A DNA stretch of 64,000 nt from Heterocephalus glaber (taxonomy: Eukaryota; Chordata; Mammalia; Rodentia; Bathyergidae): contig NW_004624747.1 in NCBI RefSeq assembly GCF_000247695.1, positions 27,623,408-27,687,407 on the forward strand. Reading direction: 5' to 3'. Position 1 is the stretch's first letter. Each line of letters starts with the position of its first letter. Shown one piece after another: positions 35,806 to 46,765 of the stretch. The notes under the pieces were generated by a model. That model did not search any database and was not told where the DNA came from. It saw only the letters and a list, made by a program, of their open reading frames with translations. Both the position numbers and the translations under genes were made by a program.

Positions 35806-37654
35806 GTGAGTGCGCTGGGGGAAACTGAGGCCGGGCGTCGTGGGGCCCGTGCGAGGCCGGGTGCGACTCCTAGCGCGGGCGCGCAGGCCGGGCGGACGGG
35901 CGGTGGTGGGGCGGCTCGGGGACCCGAGGGGCCCGGCGGACGCGCAGTCTCCTAGCTGGTCCGGAGGGCGCGCGGGCATCGCTCGGAGCGGAGCCCGGGC
36001 CTCCTGGCGAGCGCCCCGCGGTGTCGAGCTCGGGACGCGAGAGCCGGCGGCACCGTGGCCCCGGCTTCAGGACCGTCCCGGGTCGGAGGGCCGATCCGCC
36101 ACCCGGGCCACCAGCGGAGCGCGGGCACCGTGCCGCCCAGGGCCCGCAACTGCGCCCCACCCTCGGCGTCGGGCCGCACGGGCGGAGGGCACCCCGGCTG
36201 CGGCGCGATGGGTCAGCGCCGGGGGAAGTTGCTCCCGCCGGCCGCAGCCTGGGCCAGCGCCCCTCCGCCCGGTCTGCGGCCCTGGGGGGGGGGGGGGGGC
36301 CGGGCGAGGACCAGGATCCCGTAGCAGCCCCAGCGGGCGCACAGCCAGCCCGGGACCCCGCGCAGATCCGCCGCCTGCTGCTCCCAGCGCGGTAGGGGCG
36401 CCCTCTGGCGGCCCTCGGGGAACGAGGGGCCGGAGCGGTGGGCGGGACCTGGGGGCTCCCGGGCCTCCAGACTCCCGCGGGCCGCCGGGGCCGAGGTCTG
36501 AGCGCCGGGAAGAAAAGGGAGCCTTTGTGCCTGAGCCTCCTGGCACCCGGGAGGGGCCTCCGCCCGGGGTCCTCTCCCAACACAGAGCGGGGATTGAGGC
36601 CCGGGACACGGGGCGCACGCGCGAGCCTCCTGGTGTCCCCGCCGGAGCCCTGAGCCCGGGACAGTGTGGGGTCGGCCGGGTTCCTCGGCTCTGCCGCCCG
36701 CACCCTGCTCTTGTGAGGCGCGGTCGGCCTTGGAGCGCACCCGGCCATCTGGCCCTGCCTGCTCCAGGATGGCGCCCCCTGGGACCTGTCCCACCCTGAG
36801 GGGCTCTGCGCAGGCCGCCCCTCCGGAGTGCAGCCCCGCGTGGCCACTCGGACCCAGAGCCTGTGGTCTGCCAGCCTTCTCTTCACCGCCAGCCCAGCGG
36901 CAGCGTCCTCGGTTATCCATCCCCAAACACCCCAACCTCCGGCTCACTTAGATAGCAGACCGGAGGTCCTAGCAGGAAGGAGTTGTTCCACACAGGAATA
37001 CGCTGGGAAGCGTGCAGGGCGGTGGGGAGCCTCGAGGCGACCCCAGCGACCAAGCCCGGGTCCCCACATGGCTGTCTCCACCTGGACGCCTGCGGAGCCT
37101 GCGCTGAGGCAAGGCTGGCGAGGGGAACAGACTGGGGTCGTGGGAGCTGGCGCGTCCCCTCCTGCCCCCTGCACCCCCGGCGTCTGTCCTCGACCGCCCC
37201 CCCACACACAGCCCTGCCCCGAGGACTCGGCCACACGTCCTGGGCACAACTCCTGAGAACTGGGGACAGTGGCAGGCACTGTGGGGAGGAGTGGCTCTCT
37301 GTGTCCTTGTGCCGGCCCCTGCCTGGCCACCCATGTGGCTTGCGAAGTGGACGGGCCCACAGCCCTGAGCACCACACCACCCGTGCCAGGCCCGGCCTTG
37401 GCCTCTGTGTGGTGGCCCCGGAGAACTGGCTGCCATTGTGCACTGGGTGGGCGGCCCTCACAGGGCTGGGCAGGTGCAGGCAGGTGTCCTGGGCTCCCAT
37501 GGGTGCGGAGATGCTGGTGGCTCTGCTCGGTGATGCTGACGCTCGAGCCTGGCCCAGGTAGGATGGGCCAGTGCAGCAGGCAAACAGCTCACTCAGAGCC
37601 CAGTGTGTCCCTGGGTGCCCTGACTCGGACCCCCGCCCCACCTCCCCGCAGCTG

Positions 37655-37790
37655 CACAGTCGAGCAGAGGAGCCAGCTGTGCTCCTCACTGGCTGTGTGG
37701 CTGTACCCTGGCCTCCCTGTGCCTCGGTTTCCTCCTCTGGAGATGGGGTAGCAGCAGCACCCACAGCCCTATATGGAGCGCCTACTGTGT
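37655..37790 (+). repeat. MIR-type ancient SINE
   Basis: The sequence tggctgtgtggctgtaccct, ctccctgtgcctcggtttcc, tcctctggagatggggtagc and a following gagcgcctactgtgtgcc follow the MIR core and tail order (…CTCTGTGCCTCAGTTTCCTC…). A weaker copy lies at about 38125-38200 (gggctcagtttcctcgtctg). Confidence 0.75.
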
Positions 37791-39489
37791 GCCCAGCTCA
37801 GCAGGGACCCCAGCACCCCTGTGTCCCAAGGCTGGGGCAGTGGTAGCAGATTCCAAGTGGGAAGGGCTGGGGGCTGTCGCCCCAGACAGACAGCAGGACA
37901 GGGTCGGCCTGGTGGCCCCAGCACCCTGCCTGGCGGGCACATGGGCACACAAGAACAGGCAGGGGGCACTCTGGGGATGCTGGGAAAGGAGTCACCCAAC
38001 AAGGCAGAGTGGGCGTCCTCTCCCTGGGGAGTAGCTCCGTGAGCAGGGCGGTGGCGGCTGGCCATGCGTCAGGGCTGTGTAAGTGTCCGTGCCGGGTGTG
38101 GGGTGCAGGGCCACCCATCCTGGCCTGCGGTGGCCTCTGGGCTCAGTTTCCTCGTCTGCAGTGGGGGCGATCCTCCTGCCCCTCACAGCAGGGCAGGCAT
38201 CAGCTCAGCGGGGCAGGGGCCGGGACCAGGAGGCCACGGGACAAGTCGGCACAGCTGCGGCTCAGGCCGCGCTCGCTGTAAATTTGCTGAAATCGCAGAA
38301 GGAGCTGAGACCGCATCTCACTGCGATAGAGCTGTGTCAGGGTGACAGACGGGCCCTTGAGCCCGGAGCCTGGGGGCTGTGGCATGAAGACATTCGCCTG
38401 TGCCAGCAAGCGGGGATCCCCTGCCTTGGGCCCGGTGACCCTGTGGCCCTGCCGTGTGGCCTGCTGCAGGCCACGGGCACGCAGGCAGCACCGCCACCGC
38501 AGGGTGGCTCCACACACTCCCGGGCTTTCTGGGAGGTTCACCTCGCACCGCGCACAGCCCGCCTCCTGCAGCCTCTGTTGCCCTGGAGACAGCGGTCTGT
38601 CTCCGTGGCGACAGCAGGGAGGACTAGCGGCCAGCGAGCGGGCGGGACAGCCTTCCTGGACTCCAGGTGCTGGGCTGGCCAGGCAGCGGGCAGCTCTCGG
38701 GGCCCTTTCGGGCTCCGTCTGGTCCCTGCCTGGCCTGTGTGGCCTGCGCTGGGGAGGGGACGGAGACGGGCCCCATCTGCGCATCCACTCACACTGGCGG
38801 CTGCCGGTGCTCCCGGCCCCGGGCTGGTCCGCAGTCAGTCCTGGAGGACAGGGCCACCCATGAGGGCGCGCTGTGGGCGCGGGACGGCCAGGCTTCAGGG
38901 CCACCACAGCTCCCAGGGTCAGGCTGAGCGGGAGCCCTTGGGCCTGACGCAGACCTGTCCCTCTGCGCCCCTCACCTGGAGTCGCGGTTCTGCTGAGGCC
39001 TGGCCTGCGGGCTGTGGAGATGAGCGTGCCTGCCACTTCATGTCTGGAAGGAAACTGCAGGCTCAGACTTTAGCACGGCGGTGACACTGTAGGAAAGTGC
39101 GCGGAGCCCCACACCCTCGTGTCACGTGGCTTCTGCCCGTGGCTGCCCCACGCCCACGCTGTGGCCCCTTGCCATCAGCCACAGTGCCGGGGGTAAGCTG
39201 GGCCACACACCAGGGTCCTGCCGGTCCAGAGGGGACGAGGGAGGGCGCTCAGCACCCCAAACCGCTGAACCCACCCACCGCTGCCTGGGGGTCCCCAGCC
39301 CCGCCAGCAAGGAGCCACAGCCTGGGATTTCACAAGGGCCTGCAGCGCCCTCTGGTGGTGCAAGGCCAACGCTGGGGCAGATGCCAACCGTCTGGCAGCT
39401 CAGGGTCTGTTCACTGAGCGTTCCAAGTTCCAAGCTCAACCTGAGCAATCAAGTGAGACCCTGTCGGTTTCAAATAAACAGTTAAAAAG

Positions 39490-39690
39490 GCCCAGCTGGT
39501 GTGGTGGTGCACACCTATAATCTCAGCATTCAAAAGGCTGAGGCAGGAGGATCACCATGAGTTTGAGGCCAGCCTGGGCTACACAGTGAGTTCAAGGCCA
39601 ATCTGAGCTACATAGTGAGAGTCTGTCTCAAAAACACCCCCAAAATGAAAATAAAATAGGCCCTGGGTTCAGTCCCCAGTACTAAAAAAA
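39490..39690 (+). mobile_element. B1-like long element with ID-like tail
   Basis: cccagctggtgtggtggtgc, tataatctcagcattcaaaa, two gagttcaagg/gagtttgagg motifs, cctgtctc-type end at about 39625, then ggccctgggttcagtcccca and an A-rich tail. Confidence 0.8.
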
Positions 39691-39719
39691 TTAAAAAAAA
39701 ATTTAAAAGGTTGTTGTTT

Positions 39720-39799
39720 GGGCCAGGGATTTAGCTCGGTGGTTCCAGCGCCTGCTTCGAAAGCACAAGGACCTGAGTTCGATTCCCGTATAAACAAAA
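39720..39799 (+). mobile_element. ID-like SINE
   Basis: gggccagggatttagctcgg head with gagttcgattcccgta end. It sits between two B1-type elements. Confidence 0.85.
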
Positions 39800-39817
39800 G
39801 GGTTTTTTTTCTTCTTT

Positions 39818-39925
39818 AAGATAGGGTCTCACTGACCTGCTAAATTGCCCAGGCTGGGCTTGAACTTGCAATCCTTTTGCCCCGGCCTCCCGGACTGCTG
39901 GCACTCCATGGGTGCTCCACCACAT
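39818..39925 (-). mobile_element. B1-like SINE
   Basis: agatagggtctcactgacct, gcccaggctgggcttgaact and tgccccggcctcccggactg are in reverse-complement B1 order. Confidence 0.82.
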
Positions 39926-40163
39926 TAGGCAGATTCACTTCTTAAATGTTCCCTGGGCGGTCTACTGCCCCAGGAGGACCGAGGTGGGGCAGTGCTGCTC
40001 TGAGCAGTTGTTCAGATTGTGCACTGCACAAGCCCACCCCCGCCTGCTCGGTGCCTGGCAGATTAAAGGCCTGTGAGGGGGCTTAGGAAGGGGCCTGCTG
40101 GGGCCAGGGCAGGGTGTGGGCTCCTCCCCCAGGGGCTACACCCTGGCCCCCTCTCTGCCCCAG

Positions 40164-40296
40164 GAGTGGCTGAGCAGGTTCGGCTACCTGCCTGCTGCCG
40201 ACCCTGCCACTGGGCAGCTGCAGACGCAGGAGGAGCTGTCCAAAGCCATCTCCGCCATGCAGCAGTTTGGTGGCCTGGAGGCCACGGGTGTCCTGG
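40164..40296 (+). CDS. MMP17: MMP17 coding exon 2 (prodomain)
   Basis: A 133-bp exon after ctctgccccag. It encodes EWLSRFGYLPAADPATGQLQ, TQEELSKAISAMQQFGGLEA and TGVL plus one base, the peptidoglycan-binding-like helical prodomain that keeps the enzyme latent. Donor at G|gtgagt. Very close to human MMP17 residues at this position. Confidence 0.96.
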
Positions 40297-40411
40297 GTGA
40301 GTCACATGCCCCCACCCCAATGGCTCGGGGCCACCAGTGTGAGCCTCACCCAGCCCAGGGGGGACCAAGCTCAGGGCCGGAGCCAAGCCAGCCGCCTGCC
40401 ATCCCCTGCAG

Positions 40412-40541
40412 ACCCGGCTACCCTGGCCCTCATGCGGACGCCACGCTGCTCTCTCCCGGACCTGCCCCCCGTGGCCCGGTCACGCAGGAGGCGCCAGGCC
40501 CAGGCCCCGACCAAGTGGAGCAAGCGGAACCTGTCCTGGAG
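40412..40541 (+). CDS. MMP17: MMP17 coding exon 3 (cysteine switch and furin site)
   Basis: A 130-bp exon after cccctgcag, entering in phase 1 and leaving in phase 2. It encodes (D)PATLALMRTPRCSLPDLPP, VARSRRRRQAQAPTKWSKRN and LSWR. PRCSLPD carries the switch cysteine (Cys108) that coordinates the catalytic zinc in the zymogen. RRRR at 120-123 is the proprotein-convertase site, so the mature enzyme would start at Gln124. NLS in KRNLSWR is a possible N-glycosylation sequon. Confidence 0.95.
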
Positions 40542-40750
40542 GTGGGTGAGCGGAGCTGGGTCCCTGCTCAACCCGCATTGTCCTGGGGCCTGGAGTCCAG
40601 GCCTGCGTGTGGCCAGGGCTGGTCCGGGGTCCCCACTCGCTCCCGTCCTGGCTGCAGGTGACAGGACAGGCCCCTCCTGTCCCCAGGGTGTGACCAGGCC
40701 GGGTGGCCAAGCCCGGTGCCCAGCACCCCACTGAGCCCGAACCTCCCCAG

Positions 40751-41034
40751 GGTGCGCACGTTCCCCCGGGACTCGCCCCTGGGCCGGGACACGGTGCGGG
40801 CGCTCATGTACTACGCGCTCAAGGTGTGGAGCGACATCGCGCCCCTCAACTTCCACGAGGTGGCGGGCAGCACGGCCGACCTCCAGATCGATTTCTCCCG
40901 GGCTGAGCACAACGACCGCTACCCCTTCGACGGCCCTGGCGGCACCGTAGCCCACGCCTTCTTCCCTGGCGACCGCCACGCCGCGGGGGATGCCCACTTT
41001 GACGATGATGAGGCCTGGACCTTCCGCTCCGCGG
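40751..41034 (+). CDS. MMP17: MMP17 coding exon 4 (catalytic domain, first half)
   Basis: A 284-bp exon after cctccccag, entering in phase 2 and leaving in phase 1 (GCG G|gtacgt). It encodes [60 protein letters not shown] and [20 protein letters not shown], then [14 protein letters not shown]. His and Asp residues in the AEHND, VAHAFF and AHFDDDE segments form the structural zinc and calcium sites of the metzincin fold. Confidence 0.95.
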
Positions 41035-41634
41035 GTACGTGTGGGGGGCACGGAGTTGGGGGGCGCCTCGGCTGACGTCCCGCCGGGAGGCCGAGACGCA
41101 GCGGGGGCTGGGACCTGAGTCGCCTTCGCTGGGCAGGGCCCGCCGGGGTGTGCTGAGCCCCAGGGACCTGGTCCAGCTGGCCGACCTCACCCAGGCCCCC
41201 TGCGGGCCTCAACCGTTGGCGCCAGGCCGGACACCCGGAGCTTTGCATGTGGGGGATGGGGGGGGGGGCTGCAAAACTCGAAGCGCCACCTGGTGGTCTT
41301 GTGCGGAAAAGGCAGCCTGGCGTGGAGGCCAGGCTCTACATCTGATGCCAGCACTCCGGGAAACAGGCAGGAGAGTCACAAGTCTGAGCATTGCGACTTA
41401 GCAAGACTCAGTTCCAAAGGGCTAGAGATGTAGCTCAGTGCAAGGCCCCTGGCTCAGTCCCAGTACCAAAACCGCCCACAAGACCCAAGAAGGTGCCCCC
41501 ACCATGCAGCTGCAGGAGCCCGTGACTCACCCTGGTGGCCCTGGGCAAGACCCAGCAGCCCACAGGGTCCTGTCAGGCCCAGCCCTGCGCTGGCAAGGGG
41601 CATGGCCCTGTGGCTCACGTGTCCCTGTCCCCAG

Positions 41635-41811
41635 ATGCACACGGGATGGACCTGTTCGCAGTGGCCGTCCATGAGTTTGGCCACGCCATCGGGTTAGGCC
41701 ACGTGGCTGCCACCGGCTCCATCATGCAGCCCTACTACCAGGGCCCCGTGGGTGACCCGCTGCGCTACGGACTCCCCTACGAGGACCGAGTGCGTGTGTG
41801 GCAGCTGTACG
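41635..41811 (+). CDS. MMP17: MMP17 coding exon 5 (zinc-binding active site)
   Basis: A 177-bp exon after gtccccag, entering and leaving in phase 1. It encodes (D)[69 protein letters not shown] supplies the three catalytic zinc ligands (His246, 250, 256) and the general-base Glu247, and SIM supplies the Met-turn. All catalytic residues are intact, so an active protease is expected. Gly255 replaces the Ser remembered from human, a tolerated position in the motif. Confidence 0.96.
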
Positions 41812-42712
41812 GTGAGTGTCCCCAGCCGACACGGCCACCAGGGGGAGCAGCAGAGCCGCCTGGGTGGGCACACAGCTCCCTGGTCCTCGGCTGGGGAAGC
41901 CCCGCGGGCCCTCATCCTCACAGGTCCTGGGAGCAGCGGCGAAGTGGCCAGGCCTGTGGGAACAAGGCTCCCCACATTCAGGGGAGGACAGAGCACCTGG
42001 AGCTTAGGAGAATACAAAGCCGTGATTCCTGCCAGCCGTGTTGGCACATACCTGTAACCCTAGCCCTCGGGAGGCTGAGGCAGGATTGCTGGGAGCCCAA
42101 GGCCAGCCTGGTCTATAGTGAGATCCTGCCTCAAAAACCGAAAAAAGCCAAGATTCCAGGACCCTCCCTGCTGGGACACCCAGGACTGAGGCCAACGGTC
42201 CCGCCTTCCCTGGCCTCAGTGTGCCAGGCTGCCCACCCCAGCCTGCCTGGGCTCCTCTGTGTCTCCCGACATCTGCTTGCTGCTTTGATGGTCAAATCTA
42301 CCTCAGCACACACCGTGTCCAGGCCCTGGTGGCCAGCACGGTCACCAGCTGCACAGACAGCTCCTGTCCGGCCAGAACCTGGGTCACGGCCATCCCAGTG
42401 CCTGCTGCAGCCTGTGCAGCCCGAGCCCAGCATGGCCTGCGCGTGTTCCAGGCATACACACACACACACCATCCCCGTGCCTGGGGGCTACCGACTGCCT
42501 GCTCTGCGCCTGTGCCTGGGGCGGTGAGTGTGGTGCCCATCTGCACCGCCTGCCCTTGGGCCTTGTCTGTCCAGGCCGAGCTCTTGAGTCTGGGGCCCCG
42601 CCCTGCTGTTCAGGACCCCGAGGCCCTGGCCGGCCCCAAGGTCTGGACAGACCCCCGCTGCCCACAGCCTGGATGCACAGGGCCACATCAGCGCAGCCTC
42701 CCCGTTTCCCAG

Positions 42713-42812
42713 GTGTGCGGGACTCCGTGTCCCCCACGGCACAGCCGGACACCCCCGAGCCCGAGGAGCCTCCCCCGCTGCCCGAGCCCCCTGACAATCG
42801 CTCCAGCACCGC
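42713..42812 (+). CDS. MMP17: MMP17 coding exon 6 (linker)
   Basis: A 100-bp exon after gtttcccag, entering in phase 1 and leaving in phase 2 before gtaagc. It encodes GVRDSVSPTAQPDTPEPEEP and PPLPEPPDNRSST, the Pro/Glu-rich hinge between catalytic and hemopexin domains. NRS is a possible N-glycosylation site. A DTPEPE stretch is longer than the human hinge as I remember it. Confidence 0.92.
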
Positions 42813-43169
42813 GTAAGCCTTGCCCCTCGGCCCCGGCACCTCTTCCCCAGACCTGCGCCCGCGTCTGGCAGGCCATGCTGCCTCTTTAGGTCCCTGCCAG
42901 TGGGCCTTTGTTGTCATCCCAGACTTTTCTGAATTTAGGCGGGGCTGGAACCCAGGCCCCAACATGTGGGGCCGGCGCCCACCCTGGCGCTGCTCTGGCT
43001 AGCAGGTCCGGGACCAGCACTGGGTTTCCTACTTGTGCTACCAGCGGCCGGGGGCAGAGCCTGGCATAGCCAGCCGACTTCCCCCAGGGACACGGCGCTG
43101 CCGAATCCCAGGCTGGGGCCCAGCCCTGCTCCCGAGTCGGGCACCGCCGCCCTGCACTGTGTCCTGCAG

Positions 43170-43252
43170 GCCCCAGAGGGACGTGCCCCACAGATGCAGC
43201 GCCCACTTCGATGCGGTGGCCCAGATCCGAGGTGAAGCCTTCTTCTTCAAAG
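43170..43252 (+). CDS. MMP17: MMP17 coding exon 7 (hemopexin start)
   Basis: An 83-bp exon after gtcctgcag, entering in phase 2 and leaving in phase 1. It encodes APQRDVPHRCSAHFDAVAQI and RGEAFFFK. The Cys in PHRC (Cys335) is the N-terminal partner of the disulfide that closes the four-bladed hemopexin propeller; FDAVAQIRGEAFFFKG is a typical blade-1 repeat. Confidence 0.94.
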
Positions 43253-43322
43253 GTCAGCCGCGGGGACACGGGGGAGGGGAAGCCTGGCCGCTGGCCCGGC
43301 CGCCCAGCCCCTCTCTCCCCAG

Positions 43323-43475
43323 GCAGGTACTTCTGGCGGCTGACGCGGGATCGGCACCTGGTGTCACTGCAGCCGGCGCAAATGCACCGCTTCTGGCGGG
43401 GGTTGCCACGGCACCTGGACGGCGTGGACGCCGTGTACGAGCGCACCAGTGACCACAAGATCGTCTTCTTCCGAG
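43323..43475 (+). CDS. MMP17: MMP17 coding exon 8 (hemopexin blades 1-2)
   Basis: A 153-bp exon after ctccccag, entering and leaving in phase 1. It encodes GRYFWRLTRDRHLVSLQPAQ, MHRFWRGLPRHLDGVDAVYE and RTSDHKIVFFR. A second AG four bases inside the exon (43325-43326) would shift the frame, so 43323 is the start. Confidence 0.95.
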
Positions 43476-44267
43476 GTGGGCGGGCGCCACGTCCCTGCTC
43501 TATGTGCCCAGGCCGAGCAGGCCACGTCCTGCCTCCTGCAGGGGCCGTCGGCATCAGGAGAGTCAGGGATGGGGAAGACACGTCCATGAGGCCCCCTATG
43601 AAGATGTGGGGCAGAGCCCAGGCCTGGGCACAGCCTGTGCCAGGACCCAGGCAGCAATGGGCAGGGCACGGCAGGGTGCAGCCTCTATCAGGCCCACCCT
43701 GTGCCCATCCCTAGGCGGGCCCCAGAGCCTGGTCCCTGGGCTTGCACCAGCTCTACCTCGGATCCAGCTCTGGGTTCAGGGTGAAGGTAGAACAGCGGCA
43801 CCAGGCAGCTGGAGGAAAGCCAGGCCCTGCTCACTTCACAGCCAGGCCAGGGCCACATCAGCGCGGGCGCCCGGTGGACTCCGTGCCACCCGGGTCTCAA
43901 CGTGGCCCAGGCCACCTGCTCCCCAGTGAGGAACCTGTGGTCCCATTTCCAGGGCAGCCGCCTTCCCAGGATGCCCCATCTGCGGAGGTGGGGCCGCCCC
44001 CTGTGCTCCCGCCCCCCACAGGACCCACCCACAGCACAGGCTTCGCGTCCAGCACCTGCCTGGTGACCCCTGCCGAGTGCTTTCAGTGCCGCACGGGCCT
44101 TGGGTGCCCCTGGCGAGAGCAGCCGTCACGGTTCCGACAGCTGTGCTGGAACACCGTGGGCCTGGGCTCCTGATCATGTTCTCTTCCCTGAGCACTGCTG
44201 TGCCCCCTGCCTTTCCCACCCACTGTATCTGGAGACTCTCCCATGTCCCTACACAGAACCTCTGCTG

Positions 44268-44385
44268 GCCATGGTGCGCACACCTGTGATCTCAGCACTC
44301 GGGAGGCTGAGGCAGGAGAATCACTGCGAGTTCAAGGCCAGCCTGAACTACACAGTGAGACCCTGTCTCCAAAAAACCAAAAAAA
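44268..44385 (+). mobile_element. B1-like SINE
   Basis: tggccatggtgcgcacacct, gatctcagcactcgggaggc, gagttcaaggccagcctgaa and gagaccctgtctccaaaaaa are in order, with little divergence. Confidence 0.9.
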
Positions 44386-44407
44386 GAACCTCCTCATCAA
44401 AACTGTT

Positions 44408-44597
44408 TTGGACCCAGGGGTGGTGGAGTGTGCCTGTGACCCTAGCACTCTGGCAGACTGAGGCAGGAGGGTCACAAGTTTGAACCCAGCCTGAGCAACC
44501 TAGGGAGACCCTGTCTCAGAATAAAAATAAAGCAGGCTCCAGGAATGTATCTCAGTGCAGAGACCCTGGGTTCAGTCCCCTGCACTGCAGAACAAGC
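44408..44597 (+). mobile_element. B1+ID composite SINE
   Basis: B1 part (ggacccaggggtggtggagt … gagaccctgtctcagaataa) is followed by ID part (caggctccaggaatgtatct … gggttcagtcccctgcac). Confidence 0.85.
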
Positions 44598-45316
44598 ACT
44601 GCATTGGAAACAGAAAACCCGGATGTGGTGAAGAGCAGCGGGTGCCCGCGTCCCTCTCCTGGGCAGGGCAGCTGCGAAGCACCGCCCTCTGCTGTCAGAC
44701 CTGGGTGCACCCTCCCGGCCACGGCACCATGCCAGCCGCCTCATCCCACAGGCTCACCCCCCACAGCCCAGCCCCGTGGGGCACAGGAGCATAACTCGCG
44801 CGTGCAGGGTGGCTGGGCCCCTCCAGGCTGCTGCTGGACAGGGCGGACAGGGACTCCTGGGTCCTCTGCAAAGCCCAGGGTGGTGCCTGGGCCTGTGGAT
44901 GCTGCGTCTCACTGCAGCAGCTCCCTGGAGAGAGGCAGGCCCTGTGCGCCTCCTGGCCCCCCCCCGCACCGTGCCCGGCCCAGCTTCTGCTGGCTCGGTT
45001 TCCTTACCGTCCGAAGGGCCTTGGGCTGCCACTGCCTCCCTCGGGGACCTGGCAGCTCTGACTGCTGCATAGAGTTGTTGGCATTTTACCTTATTTTACT
45101 TTATGGTTTGCAGTTCTGGGGATCAAACCCAGGGCCATGCTGGGCAAGTGCCACCCCTGAACCTCAGCCCCTTCTGCTTCATTTTCAGTGTGTTAAAAGA
45201 TAGGTAATGAATTTAACATTGTAACCTTTTCTGTTATCCTTGCTGTTTCCCAGTAGAGGTAGAACCCTGGGCCTCGCCCATGCCAGTAAACGCTCTGCCA
45301 CCAGCTGCACCCAGCC

Positions 45317-45405
45317 TTTTTTTTTTTTTTTTGGTACGGGGGATCGAACTTAGGACCTCGCCTTTGCAAGCCAGGCACCGGAACCACTGAGCTAAATCCC
45401 CGGCC
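45317..45405 (-). mobile_element. ID-like SINE inserted in an older minus-strand SINE
   Basis: Oligo-T, ggtacgggggatcgaactta, then gagctaaatccccggcccc. An older ID-like remnant lies upstream (45240-45315) and a B1-like remnant downstream (45412-45532), so this copy appears to have split a B1+ID unit. Confidence 0.85.
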
Positions 45406-46347
45406 CCCACCCTTTATTTTTTTAATGTGAGATGGTCTCTTAAATTGCCCAGACCGGCTTCCAACTGGCAATCCTCCTGCCTCAGCCTCCTGAGTAACTG
45501 GGATGACAGTCCTGCGCCACTACACCTGGTCCTTTTAACCACTTAAGTGTGCAGTTCAGGACACATTCAGTGCCATGCAGCTGTCCCCGCCACCCATCCG
45601 TGGATCCTCCCTGCTGGATCCCAGCCCATGAAACCCAGGCTCCCTGGCCCCCATCCTGCTTTCTGTTGGGCGGCCTGAGGCCCTGGGCTGCCTGTGCTCT
45701 GAGCTCAGCCTTGTGTGGGGCCAGGAGTCCCCTCCCCTCCTCTACACCTGGTCTGAGCTCTGCAGACCTCAGCCCGGCAGTAGCTTCCTGTCCACAGCGC
45801 AGGCTCGCTGGCGTCCACTGTGCTTCCTGCTGACCAAGGTGTGCCGAGCCTTGTCCACCCTCTGCCGTCCAGAGGGCCTGTTGGGTTTTCAGTCTTGGTT
45901 TCATGAGGCAGGGTCCCACTGTGTAGCCCAGGCGGCCTCAAACTCCCTGCCACCCTCCTCCCTCAGCCTCTCTGGTGTGGGGTGACAGGACGTCTTCTTA
46001 GAGACACCCAAGGTTTTGTCCACAGAGGGCCTTGAAATTTTGTCCGGTGCACGTCCTGGGAGGTGTGGAGACCACGTGGGCAGCAGGGTTCAGCCCGGGA
46101 AGCTCCCAGTCCTGCGCTGTCGCCCTTCCTGGGTCCCCTTGTGCCCTAAGTGGCATCTGGAGCGGAGCTTGGGTCCGAGGCAGCCAGCCGCCCAGAGCTG
46201 TGGTGTGAGGCGCTCAGTGCACACCAGGGAGGACTCGACTGCCACGGCCACCCCTGCCCAGGACGGCGCAGGGGTGTTCAGGCCAGGGCCGAGCCTGACT
46301 GCCCTCTCTGTCTCTGTTTCTGCGCGCTTTGGTGCTCTCGCCCCCAG

Positions 46348-46605
46348 GAGACCGATACTGGGTGTTCAAGGACAACAACGTCGAGGAAGGGTACCCTCGG
46401 CCCATCTCCGACTTCAGCCTCCCGCCAGGCGGCGTGGACGCAGCCTTCGCCTGGGCCCACAATGACCGGACTTACTTCTTCAAGGACCAGCTGTACTGGC
46501 GCTACGACGACCACACGCGGAGCATGGACCCCGGCTACCCTGCCCAGGGCCCCCTGTGGAGGGGGGTCCCCAGCAGGCTGGACGACGCCATGCGCTGGTC
46601 CGATG
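46348..46605 (+). CDS. MMP17: MMP17 coding exon 9 (hemopexin blades 3-4)
   Basis: A 258-bp exon after cgcccccag, entering and leaving in phase 1. It encodes GDRYWVFKDNNVEEGYPRPI, SDFSLPPGGVDAAFAWAHND, RTYFFKDQLYWRYDDHTRSM, DPGYPAQGPLWRGVPSRLDD and AMRWSD. The YWVF and YFFKDQLYWRYD motifs are standard hemopexin blade signatures. Nearly identical to human. Confidence 0.96.
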
Positions 46606-46765
46606 GTGAGCGCGGGCTGGGGGTGCGTCCTCCGCGCCAGGCTGGGGTCCCAGTGAGCCCCGGACGCCCCCTCCGGCGTGGCCCAGGCCTGCGTCTGAGC
46701 CGTGGCCCTTGCCCCGTGCCTGTCGCCCTGGCCACCGCGCTCAGCCGCCCTCCTCCGTCCGGCAG

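Larger units (their letters stand above)
34550..36700. promoter_or_regulatory. MMP17: CpG-rich region over MMP17 promoter and exon 1
   Basis: CpG dinucleotides become frequent from about 34550 and are densest at 35030-36500, spanning exon 1. GC boxes (cccgcccc) and an E-box CACGTG at 35142-35147 are visible. The island limits are by eye; CpG observed/expected was not calculated. Confidence 0.75.
35806..40163 (+). other. MMP17 intron 1 (4.4 kb)
   Basis: The first kilobase is CpG-rich and includes a run of about 14 G at 36286-36299. MIR-like elements occur near 37655-37790 and 38125-38200. A long B1-like element plus ID tail lies at 39490-39690, an ID-like SINE at 39720-39799 and a minus-strand B1 at 39818-39925. 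The open frames of over 300 codons at 35810-36886 on both strands are CpG-island artefacts. Confidence 0.7.
43476..46347 (+). other. MMP17 intron 8 (2.9 kb), SINE-rich
   Basis: Contains a B1-like element at 44268-44385, a B1+ID composite at 44408-44597, older ID and B1 pieces on the minus strand (45100-45180, 45240-45315, 45412-45532, 45895-45985) and a young ID insertion at 45317-45405. No exon is seen between 43476 and 44260. Confidence 0.7.

Noticed and set aside
35810..36886. Open frames of 329 (+) and 338 (-) codons overlapping each other
   Set aside because: They lie in the CpG-rich start of MMP17 intron 1, where stop codons are rare by composition. Neither product resembles a known family, and both strands are open at once.
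43320..43330. Tandem acceptor at MMP17 exon 8 (AG at 43321-43322 and 43325-43326)
   Set aside because: The second AG would remove 4 nt and shift the frame, and it is followed by gt. The first preserves the hemopexin sequence.
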